Shown here: piece after piece, positions 62,157 to 64,000 of the stretch
Layout of the letters: every line of letters begins with the position of its first letter
Numbering within the stretch: the first letter of the stretch is position 1
Notes under the pieces: generated by a model
Told to the model about the DNA's origin: nothing
What the model saw: only the letters and a program-made list of their open reading frames with translations
Database searches by the model: none
Assembly (NCBI GenBank): GCA_016712885.1
Contig: JADJQF010000033.1
Coordinates: 744,001-808,000, forward strand
Source: Candidatus Flexicrinis proximus
Lineage (GTDB): Bacteria; Chloroflexota; Anaerolineae; Aggregatilineales; Phototrophicaceae
Direction: 5' to 3'
DNA length: 64,000 bases
Position numbers and translations under genes: made by a program

Positions 62157-62182
62157 AAAGGTTCGGGCGCGCGAACCTTTTT
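62157..62182 (+). terminator. intrinsic terminator after parAB
   Basis: AAAAGGTTCG (62157-62166) pairs with CGAACCTTTT (62172-62181), a perfect 10-bp stem with a 5-nt loop and a U-tract, immediately after the parB stop. Confidence 0.9.
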
Positions 62183-62233
62183 GGAGACGAAGGCTATGAA
62201 TCGAGCACGCGATCCGCCCTGAACAAATAAAAG

Positions 62234-62312
62234 GCCCACATGCAACAAAGCAGGTGGGCGACGGACTGTGTGTACAACATTGTGACCTCGAAACCACAAT
62301 GTAGCACAGTCC
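62234..62312. ncRNA. two hairpins in the rep leader; possible copy-control RNA or origin structure
   Basis: GCCCAC (62234-62239) pairs with GTGGGC (62254-62259). A second, longer hairpin runs 62263-62312: GGACTGTG and inner ATTGTG pair with CACAAT and CACAGTCC around a CTCGAAAC-containing loop, with small bulges. The region lies ~90-170 nt before the rep ATG. Leader structure of this kind often serves antisense control or an origin in plasmids; that role is inferred. Confidence 0.4.
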
Positions 62313-62400
62313 CCGCCTGCCTGCAACTGACATCCGAATTTGCGCTGCATTTTGATAGTGCGGCCCCTATTCCACATTGCCTGCTGCCTGGAGGATTGAG

Positions 62401-63645
62401 ATGTCCGTCGATCTGGTATTGCCCCATGCCTATTCACCAACCGCTGGCGCGATCATGCCGCGACTGCCGGTTCCCTCCACGAATTCCCGCCAAAATCGAT
62501 TTGGCAGCGCCATGCCGATCGGTGAAGCGACCAAAGCCGCATATGCCCCCTTCACGCGCATCCCTGATGCCGTGCTGCTCGATGAGCATCTGACGCCGAT
62601 ACAGTTTCGCATCTATGTCGTGATCGCACGCCGCGCCAGTCGCGAAAGTGCGTCGGCATTCCCCAGCTACAACACCATCGCAGAGGACGCCAACATCAGC
62701 CGCAGGTCGGCGATATACGGCGTCAAGGCGCTGATCAAAGCCGGGTATCTGGCCAAGCGTCCGCAGGAAAGCGGCCAGGGCGATGCGGCCAGCAATTTCT
62801 ACACGATTTCTGGCGAGGGTAGTGAAATCTTTGCACCACGTGGTGTTCCCAGCGGAGAGGTTGTGCAAAGTTTACACCACGGTAGTGCAGCAAATGCACC
62901 ACAGGTAGTGCGGGAGTTGCACCACGGTAGTGCAAACGCTGCGCCCGAACCAGACCTCAAAGAACAAGAAGAAGAGTAATAAGACTCAAGAGAACCGAAT
63001 CGCGCGCGAGCACGCACGAAGCCGGCCGCCGCAGCCACCACCGCTGCAGCCTCCCGATCCTGAACTTCAGGCGCTTTTGCCGATTTTCAAGAAAACATCG
63101 GTGCGCTGTCGGCAATGGCCAGACAGGTGATCGGGGAGCTCGCGGCAGAGCACAGTACCGACCAGGTTCGCAAGGCGATCCAGGAGGCGGTGATCTACGA
63201 GAAACGCAGCCTCGCATATGTGCGCCGGGTGTTGTGTGCGTGGAAGCGAGACGGACGGGCAGCCGAACGGGGAATCACATCGTGGACGGACACATCAAGC
63301 CTGAATGCCCAGCCGATCCCGGAAGAATCGGCCCAATCAGCCCTCATTTGGCCGCCGCCCGGCCTGAACGACGACCTGCCCGCAAAACCAGACCTCAGCG
63401 ATCCAGCGGTTGCCGCATGGGCAGCGATATGCGAGCGCCTACCAGACCTCGGCCGACTGCCGAGAATGGTCACGCCGGTTAGCCTGGTCGGCGATGTGCT
63501 GACGGTTAGTACTTCGGCCGCACGAACGTATTCGGTGGTGACTAACACGCAACGCCATCTCGTGGAATACGCCACGCGGCAGATGCTAGGAATCGACGCG
63601 TTGCTTCGGGTTGAGTTGGTTGAGCGGGAGGCCGGCGCGGCGTGA
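62401..63645 (+). CDS. DnaD-like replication initiation protein with two compensating frameshifts
   Basis: GGAGG precedes the ATG. The first ~190 residues carry a winged-helix domain (LTPIQFRIYVVIARRA, PSYNTIAEDANISRRSAIYGVKALIKAGYLAKR) and a spacer with the repeat LHHGSA. The C-terminal part has a DnaD/DnaB_2-type domain (DFQENIGALSAMARQVIG, SLAYVRRVLCAWKRDGR) and a DnaA-N-like tail (LVGDVLTVSTSAARTYSVV). Between them the frame changes twice: +1 near 62955-62980, to a linker frame with PPQPPPLQPPDPELQALL, and back near 63079, where one added base yields LLADFQENIG. As written, stops at 62977-62982 and 63061 split it. Restored length is 414 aa. Confidence 0.75.
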
Positions 63646-63998
63646 CCGGACGTCTAGATTGCCGATTAACGGCGCAGCGAGATGTAATCCCAAGCTGCAC
63701 CTTGATTCTGTGCGTTCCCGACGAAGTTCCCGTGCAGACCAGACCTGCCGACGCTATCCTTTTGCCTTCGCCGCGAGCGAGCAACTGTCGTCACTTACTA
63801 CTCTTGGAAGCAGATGCGGCTAGCGCATCTTTGGGGAAGAAGGGTATTGGCACCCAAAGCCGCCCGAAAACCGTAGGAGTAGTTAACGTCATTTGGGTCG
63901 TAGGGCTTTTTGCTCAGGCGGTTCAGGTGACACAGGTTGAGAAGCCGACTAATAGTGAATCTACAGAGAATTGTATCCCTATGAAAGATGGGATGTGA
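63642..63998 (+). CDS. small hypothetical protein overlapping rep
   Basis: 118 codons from a GTG that overlaps the rep stop by 4 bp (GTGA), the usual sign of coupling. No recognised domain; a hydrophobic stretch VGVVNVIWVVGLFAQAVQV occurs at about residues 78-96 and the tail is polar. Base composition falls towards the end of the window. It could be a short element-encoded protein or a chance frame. Confidence 0.35.
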   Translation: MTGRLDCRLTAQRDVIPSCTLILCVPDEVPVQTRPADAILLPSPRASNCRHLLLLEADAASASLGKKGIGTQSRPKTVGVVNVIWVVGLFAQAVQVTQVEKPTNSESTENCIPMKDGM

Positions 63999-64000
63999 GT

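Noticed and set aside
1..64000. CRISPR arrays, tRNA, rRNA and insertion sequences
   Set aside because: No regularly spaced 20-40 bp repeats, no cloverleaf with CCA-type end and no transposase motif were found by eye. The dispersed repeats are too irregularly spaced for CRISPR.

Overview
The window is a GC-rich bacterial chromosome segment, most likely from a Chloroflexota (Anaerolineae-like) bacterium. This is inferred from several things: the style of the large secreted beta-domain proteins, the RHS core sequence, the plant-type CysH, the DR2241-type CbiX and the HutC-linked hut set. No rRNA, tRNA or marker gene settles the taxonomy. There is no CRISPR array and no recognisable insertion sequence.

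Layout. 0.1-3.4 kb: a secreted PPC-domain protein, then a BrkB/YihY and AI-2E membrane pair. 3.4-10.2 kb: a leftward histidine-utilisation cluster (hutG, hutU, hutI with a frameshift, hutH) behind a GntR/HutC regulator that has a HutC-type operator in its own promoter. 10.4-24.1 kb: secreted or membrane proteins of unknown role, a 1683-aa subtilase with Fn3-like modules, a Calx-beta protein and a CrtI-like FAD oxidoreductase. Three of the secreted proteins end in a similar C-terminal module.

24.2-32.8 kb: assimilatory sulfur reduction coupled to siroheme/haem synthesis: cysH, cobA and a CbiX-DR2241 chelatase leftward; sulfite reductase, hemC, hemD and hemB (frameshifted) rightward. The two reductase genes, cysH and the sulfite reductase, each have a sigma70-like promoter, a very short Cys-rich reading frame and a strong intrinsic terminator directly before the gene. 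This is the architecture of cysteine-sensing transcription attenuation and is the most interesting regulatory system seen here. 33-38.7 kb: a membrane protein, an ~0.8 kb stretch without a gene that carries three abutting 12-bp SOS-box-like palindromes, and a persulfide/sulfite detoxification operon (two rhodaneses, TauE, MBL-rhodanese fusion) divergent from a LysR regulator. 38.9-47.7 kb: carbohydrate genes (sugar isomerase-like, GH32, TreZ) and an unusual Asp-box propeller/MFS fusion. 48-57 kb: one 3005-aa secreted protein with about 20 Cna-B/CarboxypepD-like repeats, most of them in an alternating A-B pattern, and six C-terminal repeats.

57.2-59.8 kb: an orphan RHS tip, an AT-richer candidate toxin and immunity pair, and a duplicated RHS core fragment. 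60.1-64 kb: a plasmid-like module (parA, frameshifted parB, a DnaD-like replication gene with two compensating frameshifts, a small overlapping ORF).

A dispersed ~150-bp intergenic element made of four or five hairpins occurs nine times between 1.2 and 48 kb in both orientations. Its central stem sequence changes between copies while pairing is kept. Indels break hutI, hemB, parB and rep, which fits either residual assembly error or gene decay; essential hemB argues for error in at least part of the set.
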